Source: CAITNM01 sp964446295
GTDB lineage: Bacteria; Pseudomonadota; Alphaproteobacteria; Paracaedibacterales; CAITNM01
Direction of reading: 5' to 3'
DNA: 14,247 nt
NCBI GenBank assembly: GCA_964446295.1
Contig: CAYUNR010000037.1
Coordinates: forward strand, 1 to 14,247
Numbering within the stretch: the first letter of the stretch is position 1; every line of letters starts with the position of its first letter. Below, piece by piece: positions 1 to 7,292 of this stretch. Under the pieces are notes generated by a model that was not told the origin of the DNA, made no database searches, and was given only the letters and a program-made list of their open reading frames with translations. A program made the position numbers and the translations under genes.

Positions 1-1
1 A

Positions 2-2215
2 AGGGCAAACTACCTAGTAGCTATTAGTCCTATTGATAAAAAAACCCAATACATAGGCGTTGCTTGGACAGATATATCAACAGGCACGTTCTGCGTAACC
101 GACATAGCGTTGCAATCTTTAGCCAGCACTCTGTATCAGCTAAATCCAGCAGAAATGCTTATGCCTGAAAGCATTTGGCAATCACTTGAGTTAGATGTTT
201 TTAATGAATTCAAAAAAGTTATTAGGCCTCTGGCAGATACACGATTTAATTTTAACAGCGCGCAAAAGCAATTGTTAGAATCATTCAAAGCCATTAGCCC
301 TGAAGTCTTCGGTCTTGACCAACCAAGGTTAATTCAAGCTGCAGGGGTTTTGTGTGATTACGTACAATTAACGCAACAAGGAAAAAATCGGCATTTACGT
401 TCTCCGAAGCGCATATATAATGACAGCTTTGTAAAAGTTGATGCTCAGTCTTGTCGCAATCTTGAAATTGTTCGCACATTAAAAGGTGATTTTGATGGGT
501 CGTTGCTACATGCTTTAGACAATACTCAAACTGCTTTTGGAGGAAGGTTATTTTTTGAACAGCTTACTCATCCACTTAATGACATTGCAGCTATCAATCA
601 ACGATTGAATAAAATTGATTGGTTTACAAAGCAGAATGATATACGTGTCACGCTTAGAAGTACTTTGGCTCATTGCCCCGATAGTGAACGCGCCCTCATT
701 CGCATTACCCTGGAAAGAGCCCTACCCCGAGATTTAAAAGCAATCACTCAAGTACTATCTGTGGCACAAACTGTAAGTCAGATGCTGGAACAGCAATCTT
801 TTTGGACGTTTGATGTGCCATTAGATTTAATGAACATGTTAGAGCAAACTTTAGAAGAGCATCTGCCAGCCATTATTCAAGATGGTGGACTAATTAAAGC
901 TAATGTCGATTCTACATTAGATGAGCTGCGCTACATGCGTGATAATGGCGCGCAACAGCTAAAAGAATTAGAGCAGCGTTACCAAAGAGAAACTGGCATT
1001 TCAAATTTAAAAATTCGAACAAATAACCTAATTGGATATTATATCGAAGTCAGCGCCAGCCATTTAAGCAAAGTTCCTGAAACTTTTTTCCACCGCCAAG
1101 CAATTAGCAATGGCGCTAGATATATGACAGTTGAACTGCAAGAATTAGCAACAAAACTAGTTAGCGCAGCAGCAGCCACAATTGCACAAGAAATTAAAAT
1201 ATTCCAAGGATTGTGCACTCAGATTTTACACCACCGGGAACAGCTAGAGACTCTCGCTTTATTGATTGCGGAAATTGATGTTACTAGCAGTATGGCAGAA
1301 CTAGCTGTTGTGAAAAATTTTGTGCGCCCTATATTAGACGAAGTACCAGTCTTTAATATTAAAGGGGGGCGCCATCCCATTGTGGAAACTGTCACATCAA
1401 AAAAATTTACCCCCAATGATTGTAGCCTTTCTGAACAACCATTTGCTCTTTTAACTGGCCCCAATATGGCAGGAAAAAGCACTTACCTTAGACAAAATGC
1501 GTTAATTATTTGGATGGCTCATTGCGGGTTATATGTGCCTGCAGCCAGTGCTGAAATTGGAATAGTTGATCAAATATTTTCGCGAATTGGAGCCGCCGAC
1601 GACTTGGCAGCTGGACGTTCAACTTTTATGGTGGAAATGGTTGAAACCGCAAGTATTTTACACCAAGCAACCGAACGATCTTTCATTATATTAGACGAAA
1701 TTGGCCGCGGAACTTCTACCCAAGACGGCCTAGCCATAGCAAGTGCAGTTAGCGAACACATTATTAATAACATAAAGGCACGCTGCATTTTCGCAACGCA
1801 CTATCACGAATTAGTTGATTTGGCAGCGCATCACCCTGTTAAGCTTTTGACCATGAAAATAATTGAACACAGTGGAAACGTAGTGTTTCTTCATGAAATT
1901 ATTGAAGGCTCAGCCGATAAGTCATACGGAATTCATGTGGCCGAATTGGCTGGACTGCCACAAATTGTTATTGCACGTGCGCAAGAAATTTTAAAAGAAA
2001 GCGGCACCAAAATAGCTTCTGTAAATACCCCCGAGGCAACTGCTAAATCATCAATTGAGGAATCAAATATGTTAAAGTTTTTACGCGGCATTAAACCAGA
2101 TGATTTATCACCCAAGCAAGCTTTGCAAACATTGTATGAATTAAAAGAACACGCCAGCCGCAATCAAAACAGAAATGCAAAATCATCTCTTGGGAAAACG
2201 CATTTGTTTAGTTGA
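2..2215 (+). CDS. mutS: DNA mismatch repair protein MutS (5' end missing)
   Basis: MutS binds base mismatches and small loops and uses ATP to recruit MutL. The frame is open from base 2, so the gene begins before the window; the TTG at 110 is internal. About 737 codons are visible against roughly 850-880 for the family, so most of the N-terminal mismatch-reading domain, with its Phe-x-Glu motif, lies outside. What remains covers the connector, the lever/core domain, the clamp (a GYYIEVS stretch near base 1040) and the complete ATPase. The Walker A motif GPNMAGKST starts near base 1457. The ADDLAAGRSTFMVEM segment lies near 1595-1640, Walker B with the signature DEIGRGTSTQDG near 1695-1730, and the ATHYHEL switch near 1792. 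The C-terminal SPKQALQTLYELK segment is the usual helix-hairpin-helix end. It converges on the acetyltransferase cassette with only 10 bases between. Identification is firm. Confidence 0.97.
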   Translation, partial: RANYLVAISPIDKKTQYIGVAWTDISTGTFCVTDIALQSLASTLYQLNPAEMLMPESIWQSLELDVFNEFKKVIRPLADTRFNFNSAQKQLLESFKAISPEVFGLDQPRLIQAAGVLCDYVQLTQQGKNRHLRSPKRIYNDSFVKVDAQSCRNLEIVRTLKGDFDGSLLHALDNTQTAFGGRLFFEQLTHPLNDIAAINQRLNKIDWFTKQNDIRVTLRSTLAHCPDSERALIRITLERALPRDLKAITQVLSVAQTVSQMLEQQSFWTFDVPLDLMNMLEQTLEEHLPAIIQDGGLIKANVDSTLDELRYMRDNGAQQLKELEQRYQRETGISNLKIRTNNLIGYYIEVSASHLSKVPETFFHRQAISNGARYMTVELQELATKLVSAAAATIAQEIKIFQGLCTQILHHREQLETLALLIAEIDVTSSMAELAVVKNFVRPILDEVPVFNIKGGRHPIVETVTSKKFTPNDCSLSEQPFALLTGPNMAGKSTYLRQNALIIWMAHCGLYVPAASAEIGIVDQIFSRIGAADDLAAGRSTFMVEMVETASILHQATERSFIILDEIGRGTSTQDGLAIASAVSEHIINNIKARCIFATHYHELVDLAAHHPVKLLTMKIIEHSGNVVFLHEIIEGSADKSYGIHVAELAGLPQIVIARAQEILKESGTKIASVNTPEATAKSSIEESNMLKFLRGIKPDDLSPKQALQTLYELKEHASRNQNRNAKSSLGKTHLFS

Positions 2216-2225
2216 GAAATTTTCT

Positions 2226-2639
2226 TCATAAATCTTTCTTCAGATAATTCATACTGGAATTTTTATCGTATCCACCACGAGACAGTTCAACGTTGAATCC
2301 TAATTTTTGGTAAAATCCTACTGCCTGAAAATTCATGGTTTCAACAAATGCAAATGTACAGTTTCGTGATTTTCCATAGTTAAAAGCATGCTGCATTAAT
2401 TCTGTAGCAATACCTAAACAACGATAGTTTTCTTCCACAAAAAGATATTTAATGTGCAGTTGCCCCCAAAACATTTGCACGACAACACAACCTATAATAT
2501 TGGAGCCTTCTCTTCGTTCAAAAGAAATTGGCTCTTCATTTAAGCCATTGATGCCGGTTGCTTTGATGGCAGCATTGCTAAATTCTTCATATATTTTGTT
2601 TTTGAGTTCAGCTGTTAAAGCAGATTGGTGAATTTTCAT
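2226..2639 (-). CDS. GNAT family N-acetyltransferase (small)
   Basis: A 137-residue protein with the GCN5-related acetyltransferase fold, expected to move an acetyl group from acetyl-CoA to an unknown amine. The central strand and acetyl-CoA loop are at residues 65-80 (KYLFVEENYRCLGIAT, the R-x-x-G-x-A motif). The C-terminal part, near residues 103-116, has the NFQAVGFYQKLGF signature of motif B. A longer reading to 2693 exists, but the ATG at 2639 has a good ribosome-binding site (AAGGA, 5 bases upstream) and avoids overlapping the previous gene, so I chose it. The gene is last of three on this strand, 10 bases after the second GNAT gene, and shares with it an FQA-x-x-FY-x-K-x-GF segment. 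The two may be old tandem duplicates. The substrate cannot be told from the sequence. Confidence 0.85.
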   Translation of the reverse strand: MKIHQSALTAELKNKIYEEFSNAAIKATGINGLNEEPISFERREGSNIIGCVVVQMFWGQLHIKYLFVEENYRCLGIATELMQHAFNYGKSRNCTFAFVETMNFQAVGFYQKLGFNVELSRGGYDKNSSMNYLKKDL

Positions 2640-2644
2640 AACTA

Positions 2645-2649
2645 TCCTT
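2645..2649 (-). promoter_or_regulatory. Ribosome-binding site that sets the first GNAT start
   Basis: On the minus strand this reads AAGGA, five bases before the ATG at 2639 and directly after the stop codon of the upstream gene. It favours the short form of the GNAT protein over a reading that starts at 2693 inside the neighbour. Confidence 0.6.
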
Positions 2650-3108
2650 TTAAGACTTTGGTGTAATGCCCTGCGTTTGCTTTTCGTCACCAAAATACTT
2701 AATAAAAAAGAACTTGGTAAGCTTTGGGTTTTTAATATTTTTCCTTATAAATTCTAATTCAAAACCACATTTTTTATAAAATTCTGGAGCCTGGAATTGG
2801 TTGGTAACCAAATTGATATTATTGAAACCCTTTCCCTTAAAGTGATCTTCAAGGGCTTGGATTAGTTTCCTGCCATATCCCTTACCTCGATGATGTGAAT
2901 CCACCCACATATCATCAATGTAAATTTCTGCAAATGCGGTAAAAGCGTTTAGAACACCAAGCGTGTTATTTTGATCATCTGATAAAACTAATGCAAACCG
3001 CTTGTAATTAACATCAATGCCATGACTAGCTTCATATTTGACCAAGTCATTTTGCATTTTTTCTTCAATGATTTCACAAAGTGTATCAACAAATTTTATT
3101 GAGTTCAT
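2650..3108 (-). CDS. GNAT family N-acetyltransferase
   Basis: A 152-residue acetyltransferase of the GNAT superfamily. The acetyl-CoA motif is textbook: MWVDSHHRGKGYGRKLIQAL at residues 67-86, with R-G-K-G-Y-G as the pyrophosphate loop. It is followed by NQFQAPEFYKKCGFELEF at residues 103-120, which carries the conserved Tyr and Gly-Phe of the C-terminal strand. The ATG at 3108 overlaps the stop of the upstream GrpB-GNAT gene in an ATGA junction. AGGG lies 8 bases before it, so translation is probably coupled. The C-terminal tail is Lys-rich and unremarkable. The substrate is unknown; relatives acetylate small amines, antibiotics, peptides or proteins. Confidence 0.87.
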   Translation of the reverse strand: MNSIKFVDTLCEIIEEKMQNDLVKYEASHGIDVNYKRFALVLSDDQNNTLGVLNAFTAFAEIYIDDMWVDSHHRGKGYGRKLIQALEDHFKGKGFNNINLVTNQFQAPEFYKKCGFELEFIRKNIKNPKLTKFFFIKYFGDEKQTQGITPKS

Positions 3109-4055
3109 AACATTTTCCCTACTTCAATATCTTGTAAATCACTTTCATGATTATCAGGGTCATCAAAAGACATTTCCGTATAGCCGTGCTGACAATAAAA
3201 ATTATAAGCCTGAGGTGAGGACTGCACATGCAAACTTCTTACACTTTGCAACTTCAACCACTTTTCACAAAGCTCTAATAAATAACCACCATATTTTTGA
3301 TTTCTAAATGCTTCATCTATAACAATAATACGCATGGCTGCACGTTGATTCGGCCAACGTTGTAAATGAGCATATCCAATAATTTGAGTGCCTTTGTATA
3401 GTACAAAATGTGTATGATCATGGTGGTTAAATGTCCAAATATACGGATCATCAATAGGCACTTTATCGAAAAAATATTTTTGACGATACGTTTTAGCTGC
3501 TTCCCATTCTGCGTAATGAGTGCAATGCATCAGACGTAATTTATCAAACCCCGCTTGCTGCAGAATTTTTTGAATGAAAGTATTCTTTCCTAGCGTGTAA
3601 TGAGAAAACATAGAGGGCGCGTTTTTATATTCTTTTTGCTCTTCTGCCAAAGTATTTTTTAAGTTGGCATACTCAACGCAGGCTTTTGAATCTGACCGTA
3701 GAAAATTTCTAAACAATAGATTTAGTTCAATTTCAGGACTTCCGGGCTCATACACATGAAGGTGCACTGGTGTTTCGGTTTTTTTAGTAAAATAAGAACG
3801 AAAAGGAATATTCATTTCACCCTTAAACTTAAAACCAATAGCTTCTATAAGATCAATAGATTCCGCAGAATTTCTTACAACCAAAATAATATCAATGATA
3901 GGTTTTGCGCATAACCCTGGCGCAGAAGTAGAGCCTATATGATGGATCTCAAGAAAATTATTGCCCAGTTTTTGTTTGATAAGATTTGCCTCTGACTCAA
4001 ATAGCTGAGGCCAGTTGGAATTATACGGCACAACTTCGATGGATTTATAAGTCAT
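3105..4055 (-). CDS. GrpB (UPF0157) - GNAT fusion protein
   Basis: A 316-residue two-domain protein. Residues 1-170 match the GrpB/UPF0157 family, which has a nucleotidyltransferase-like fold. It opens with VEVVPY-type sequence (IEVVPYNSNWPQLF, 6-19) and has the hallmark HHIGSTSAPGLCAKPIIDI at 38-56, HLHVY near 98-102 and an IELNLLFRNFLR block at 109-120. Residues 175-316 are a GNAT domain: a central strand with FRNQKYGGYLLELCEKW (250-266) and a YNFYCQHGYTEM end (284-295). In the acetyl-CoA loop the usual first glycine of R-x-x-G-x-G is Lys254, which may weaken or change cofactor binding. Start codons further out exist (TTG 4076, ATG 4067), but the ATG at 4055 has GGAG 6 bases upstream and matches where the family begins. 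It is first in a three-gene unit divergent from uvrB. The reaction is unknown. Confidence 0.85.
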   Translation of the reverse strand: MTYKSIEVVPYNSNWPQLFESEANLIKQKLGNNFLEIHHIGSTSAPGLCAKPIIDIILVVRNSAESIDLIEAIGFKFKGEMNIPFRSYFTKKTETPVHLHVYEPGSPEIELNLLFRNFLRSDSKACVEYANLKNTLAEEQKEYKNAPSMFSHYTLGKNTFIQKILQQAGFDKLRLMHCTHYAEWEAAKTYRQKYFFDKVPIDDPYIWTFNHHDHTHFVLYKGTQIIGYAHLQRWPNQRAAMRIIVIDEAFRNQKYGGYLLELCEKWLKLQSVRSLHVQSSPQAYNFYCQHGYTEMSFDDPDNHESDLQDIEVGKML

Positions 4056-4061
4056 AAAAAT

Positions 4062-4065
4062 CTCC
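4062..4065 (-). promoter_or_regulatory. Ribosome-binding site for the GrpB-GNAT gene
   Basis: GGAG on the minus strand, six bases before the ATG at 4055. It lies inside the reading that would start at 4067 or 4076, and so selects the third possible start. Confidence 0.65.
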
Positions 4066-4101
4066 ATATTCAACAAAGATGATGAACTATCGATTTTACT
4101 C

Positions 4102-4130
4102 TTGCGACATCGCTCTAGTCCATCAATAAT
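4102..4130 (+). promoter_or_regulatory. Candidate promoter of uvrB
   Basis: In the 101-base gap between the divergent GrpB-GNAT and uvrB genes, TTGCGA (4102-4107) and AATAAT (4125-4130) are separated by 17 bases. They match the sigma-70 consensus at 4 of 6 and 5 of 6 positions. A start near 4137 would leave a leader of about 20 bases. The -35 region overlaps a small palindrome, GCGA-CA-TCGC (4104-4113). I saw no alphaproteobacterial LexA box (GTTC-N7-GTTC) or E. coli-type box, so SOS control is not supported. No equally good promoter was found for the leftward cassette. Confidence 0.4.
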
Positions 4131-4156
4131 ACAGAACCCATTTAGAATACAAAATC

Positions 4157-6178
4157 ATGACCGCCATTGTTCCCTTGCTATATAACGAACGTAGTGAAAC
4201 AAGCCCTGCTTTTGCACTAGAATCGCCATTTCAGCCAGCAGGTGATCAACCAACTGCTATTAAAGAAATTATTAAGGGCTTTCAGGCAGGTGAACGCGAT
4301 CAAGTTTTGCTGGGTGTTACAGGCTCAGGGAAAACATTTACCGTGGCGCAAGTCATTCAACATTTGCAACGCCCGTCATTAGTAATGGCGCCAAATAAAA
4401 TTTTAGCAGCGCAGCTGTATTCAGAAATGAAAGAATTTTTTCCAAATAACGCGGTTGAATATTTTGTTTCTTATTATGACTATTACCAACCTGAAGCTTA
4501 CGTCGCAAGAACAGATACATTTATTGAAAAAACCGCATCTATCAATGAACAAATAGATCGAATGCGACATTCAGCTACTCGGTCAATGCTAGAACGACGC
4601 GATGTTATAGTGGTTGCCAGTGTCTCCTGTATTTACGGCATTGGTGGCGCAAACACGTATAGCGAAATGACCGTGCCACTTAAAGTTGGACAAATGCTTG
4701 ATAAGCAACAACTTATGCAAAATCTTATTCAATTACAGTACAAACGAAATGATTTAGCTTTTGCACGTGGAACATTTCGAAGCCGTGGTGATGTACTTGA
4801 TATTTTTCCAAGCCATTTTGCTGATCGTGCGTGGCGCCTAAGTTTCTTTGGTGATGAAATTGAAAGTATTTCAGAAATGGATGTTCTAACTGGTGAAAAA
4901 TTTGGCACACTTGAAGAAATTCGTGTGTTTGCTAACAGCCATTATGTAACGCCTGGCCCTACCATTCAGCAAGCTATTAAAAAAATTCAAGCTGAACTTG
5001 TTGTGCGTGTTAACGAACTAGAAGAATTAGGCAAGCTTTTAGAGGCTCAACGGCTTTCACAGCGTACAAAATTTGACGTAGAAATGATGCAAGCAACAGG
5101 CACCTGCGCAAGCATTGAAAACTATTCAAGGTATTTAACCGGGCGCGCCCCTGGTGAACCACCCCCCACTCTTTTTGAATACCTACCCAAAGATGCAATG
5201 TTGTTTGTTGATGAAAGTCACGTAAGCGTGCCACAAATTGGCGGAATGTTTAAAGGAGACCGCGCGCGCAAAGAAGTATTGTCTGAACATGGGTTCAGGT
5301 TGCCATCGTGCAAAGATAACCGTCCATTGATGTTTGAAGAATGGAACAATTTTCGTCCACAAACTTTATTTATTTCAGCAACGCCGGGACCCTGGGAATT
5401 AGCTCAAACCGAAGGTGTATTTGTTGAACAGTTGATTCGACCAACCGGTCTTGTTGACCCTATTTGCACTATTAAACCTTGTGATCGCCAGGTTGATGAC
5501 CTAATGGAAGAATGCCGTCATACGGTTGCCAAAGGGTTCAGAGTTTTGGTAACAACCCTTACTAAAAAAATGGCAGAAGCTTTGACTGAATATTTAAGCG
5601 ATGCCAACATGCGTGTTCGTTATTTGCACTCAGACATTGAAACTCTTGAACGTATTGAAATTATTCGTGGTCTTCGTTTCGGGGATTTTGACATTTTGGT
5701 AGGCATTAACTTGTTGCGTGAAGGATTAGACATTCCTGAATGTGGCCTTGTTGCCATTTTAGATGCTGATAAAGAAGGATTTTTACGTTCAAAAACTTCC
5801 CTTATTCAAACCATTGGCCGTGCCGCACGAAACGTGGAAGGTCGTGTAATTCTTTATGCAGATAAAATAACAGGTTCCTTAAAAGGGGCGCTAGAAGAAA
5901 CTGAACGCCGCCGAAACAAGCAAATTGCGCACAATGAAACCCATGGCATAACCCCTGAAACAATTAAAAAAACAATCTCGTCTTCTTTAGATTTACGCAA
6001 AAAAGAACAAGCTTCTGATTCTTCGCATAAAGACCTTTCAGTCAAAGAACTTGAAAAGAAGAAAAATCAGCTATTGAAAGATATGAAAACAGCAGCAGGG
6101 AATTTGGAATTTGAAAAGGCAGCCAGTCTACGTGATGAATTACGTATTATTGAAGCTTTAGAGATTAAATTTTTGTAA
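4157..6178 (+). CDS. uvrB: UvrABC excision nuclease subunit B
   Basis: UvrB is the damage-verifying helicase-like subunit of nucleotide excision repair. It is loaded by UvrA and hands the lesion to UvrC. The 673-residue protein is complete. Walker A is GVTGSGKTF at 53-61. The beta-hairpin that threads between DNA strands is around SYYDYYQPEAYV at 105-117. Helicase motif II (DESH) is at 352-355. The C-terminal helicase motifs include LHSDIETLERIEIIRGLR (490-507), GINLLREGLDIPE (516-528) and QTIGRAARN (551-559). The UVR motif that contacts UvrC is at about 632-667. The ATG at 4157 is the natural start, but it has no clear Shine-Dalgarno sequence. The gene stands alone between a divergent cassette and a tRNA gene, so it is probably monocistronic. 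Confidence 0.98.
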   Translation: MTAIVPLLYNERSETSPAFALESPFQPAGDQPTAIKEIIKGFQAGERDQVLLGVTGSGKTFTVAQVIQHLQRPSLVMAPNKILAAQLYSEMKEFFPNNAVEYFVSYYDYYQPEAYVARTDTFIEKTASINEQIDRMRHSATRSMLERRDVIVVASVSCIYGIGGANTYSEMTVPLKVGQMLDKQQLMQNLIQLQYKRNDLAFARGTFRSRGDVLDIFPSHFADRAWRLSFFGDEIESISEMDVLTGEKFGTLEEIRVFANSHYVTPGPTIQQAIKKIQAELVVRVNELEELGKLLEAQRLSQRTKFDVEMMQATGTCASIENYSRYLTGRAPGEPPPTLFEYLPKDAMLFVDESHVSVPQIGGMFKGDRARKEVLSEHGFRLPSCKDNRPLMFEEWNNFRPQTLFISATPGPWELAQTEGVFVEQLIRPTGLVDPICTIKPCDRQVDDLMEECRHTVAKGFRVLVTTLTKKMAEALTEYLSDANMRVRYLHSDIETLERIEIIRGLRFGDFDILVGINLLREGLDIPECGLVAILDADKEGFLRSKTSLIQTIGRAARNVEGRVILYADKITGSLKGALEETERRRNKQIAHNETHGITPETIKKTISSSLDLRKKEQASDSSHKDLSVKELEKKKNQLLKDMKTAAGNLEFEKAASLRDELRIIEALEIKFL

Positions 6179-6182
6179 CCAC

Positions 6183-6212
6183 TGCCATTGCAGCAAAAAT
6201 TATGCGATGGTA
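6183..6212 (+). terminator. Stem-loop just after uvrB
   Basis: Bases 6183-6192 can pair with 6203-6212 (arms TGCCATTGCA and TGCGATGGTA, 10 pairs including two G-U) around a 10-base A-rich loop. It begins 5 bases after the uvrB stop codon. There is no run of T after it, so it is not a classical intrinsic terminator. It may instead protect the uvrB mRNA 3' end or act as a weak stop. Its right arm runs into the proposed -10 box of the tRNA promoter. Confidence 0.4.
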
Positions 6213-6216
6213 TAAC
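6188..6216 (+). promoter_or_regulatory. Candidate promoter of tRNA-Val
   Basis: TTGCAG (6188-6193) and TATAAC (6211-6216) are 17 bases apart. The -10 box fits 5 of 6 consensus positions; the -35 box is weak. Transcription would begin near 6223, only about 3 bases before the mature tRNA. It shares bases with the post-uvrB stem-loop, so the two readings compete. Confidence 0.35.
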
Positions 6217-6225
6217 CAGTAGATT

Positions 6226-6300
6226 GGTCGCATAGCTCAGCGGTAGAGCACTACATTGACATTGTAGGGGTCACAGGTTCAATCCCTGTTGCGACCACCA
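6226..6300 (+). tRNA. tRNA-Val (anticodon GAC)
   Basis: The cloverleaf is complete at 75 bases. The 7-pair acceptor stem is GGTCGCA/TGCGACC, the D stem GCTC/GAGC, and the anticodon stem CTACA/TGTAG. The loop TTGACAT has GAC at 6258-6260. The variable loop has 5 bases. The T arm is ACAGG/CCTGT with loop TTCAATC. The discriminator is A and the terminal CCA is encoded. It reads the valine codons GUC and GUU. The mltG start codon follows after 14 bases with no terminator in between, so the two genes probably share a transcript. Confidence 0.97.
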
Positions 6301-6314
6301 TTTCGTTGTAACGT

Positions 6315-7292
6315 ATGCGTCGCTTTATATTTCTTATTCTATTGTTTTTAGTTGCAGGAGGAGTCATATTTTATGCTCCTGGCGGACTGCTAAAGCCATT
6401 AGGCACAAATGAAAACACTGCCTTCATTATTCAAAAAGGTGATTCAACACTAGCAATTGCAAATTCTTTGAAAGAACAAAAAATAATTCCACATACGGTA
6501 AACTTTTTATGTGGAGTAGCGTTTCTAAAATTAAAAAAGCAATCACTAAAGCATGGCGAATATCTAGCTGAACCAAAGATTACTTTGTGGAAATTAATAC
6601 AGAAAATAGCAAAAGGAGATGTTGTTGTTCACCATATCACCATTCCAGAAGGCCTCACTGTTTATGAAGTTTCCAAAAAACTTGAAGACATTTCAATTTT
6701 AGCAGGCGCTATTGAAGCGTTACCTTCAGAAGGAACGTTGCTACCTGAAACGTATGATTATTATTGGGGAGAATCGCGGCAACAAGTATTGCAGCGCATG
6801 GAAAAAGCCATGGAAACTCTTAAAAATAAGGTATGGGCAATGCACCAGAGCAACTGCCCTTTAAAAAGCTGGGATGAAGTTCTGACTATTGCTTCAATTG
6901 TAGAAAAAGAAACAGGATTAGCTGAAGAACGTGATTTAGTAGCATCGGTCTATTTAAATCGTTTACAAATTGATATGCCGTTACAAGCTGACCCAACTGT
7001 TATTTATGCTGTTACTAAAGGACAAACGTCTTTTTACAGGCCTATTTTTAAAAGCGATCTCGCTACTGATTCACCATACAATACATATTTGAACAAAGGC
7101 CTGCCTCCCACACCAATTGCATGCCCGGGGGAAGCTAGCATTATGGCAGTATTAAAACCTGCCCAAACAGCTTATTTATATTTTGTAGCAAGTGGCACAG
7201 GTGGACATGAATTCAGTCTTGATTTAAAAACTCACAATCAAAATGTTAAAAACCTCAGGCACATTGAAAAACAAAAAAAGAGGCAGTTATGA
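6315..7292 (+). CDS. mltG: Endolytic murein transglycosylase MltG (YceG-like)
   Basis: MltG is an inner-membrane lytic transglycosylase that cuts newly made glycan strands and is thought to end their polymerisation. The 325-residue protein starts with a short positive N-terminus and one membrane helix (about residues 3-20), leaving the rest in the periplasm. A LysM-like region follows (about 36-90). The catalytic domain carries ASIVEKETGLAEERDLVASV at 193-212, which includes the active-site Glu, then LQADPTVIYAV (223-233), YNTYLNKGLPPTPI (255-268) and YLYFVASGTGGHEF (287-300). All are standard for the family. The ATG at 6315 has no Shine-Dalgarno sequence and lies 14 bases from the tRNA end. 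The gene overlaps gmk by 4 bases. In many alphaproteobacteria yicC lies between mltG and gmk; here it is absent. Confidence 0.95.
   Translation: MRRFIFLILLFLVAGGVIFYAPGGLLKPLGTNENTAFIIQKGDSTLAIANSLKEQKIIPHTVNFLCGVAFLKLKKQSLKHGEYLAEPKITLWKLIQKIAKGDVVVHHITIPEGLTVYEVSKKLEDISILAGAIEALPSEGTLLPETYDYYWGESRQQVLQRMEKAMETLKNKVWAMHQSNCPLKSWDEVLTIASIVEKETGLAEERDLVASVYLNRLQIDMPLQADPTVIYAVTKGQTSFYRPIFKSDLATDSPYNTYLNKGLPPTPIACPGEASIMAVLKPAQTAYLYFVASGTGGHEFSLDLKTHNQNVKNLRHIEKQKKRQL

Noticed and set aside
1219..2163. Several antisense reading frames inside mutS
   Set aside because: They mirror the well-conserved MutS coding frame and have no supporting start signals or recognisable products.
2216..2225. Shared terminator between mutS and the converging cassette
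   Set aside because: The gap is only 10 bases, and no stem with a T run can be formed around it on either strand.
2640..2693. Longer N-terminus for the first GNAT protein starting at 2693
   Set aside because: It would overlap the upstream gene by 44 bases and adds a basic stretch not expected in the family. The ATG at 2639 has a proper ribosome-binding site.
3038..3307. 89-codon plus-strand reading frame
   Set aside because: It lies entirely antisense to the second GNAT and GrpB-GNAT genes, has no ribosome-binding site, and its product resembles no family.
4077..4200. LexA (SOS) box before uvrB
   Set aside because: I looked for GTTC-N7-GTTC, its complement and CTGT-N8-ACAG and found none; the nearest GAAC copies have the wrong spacing.
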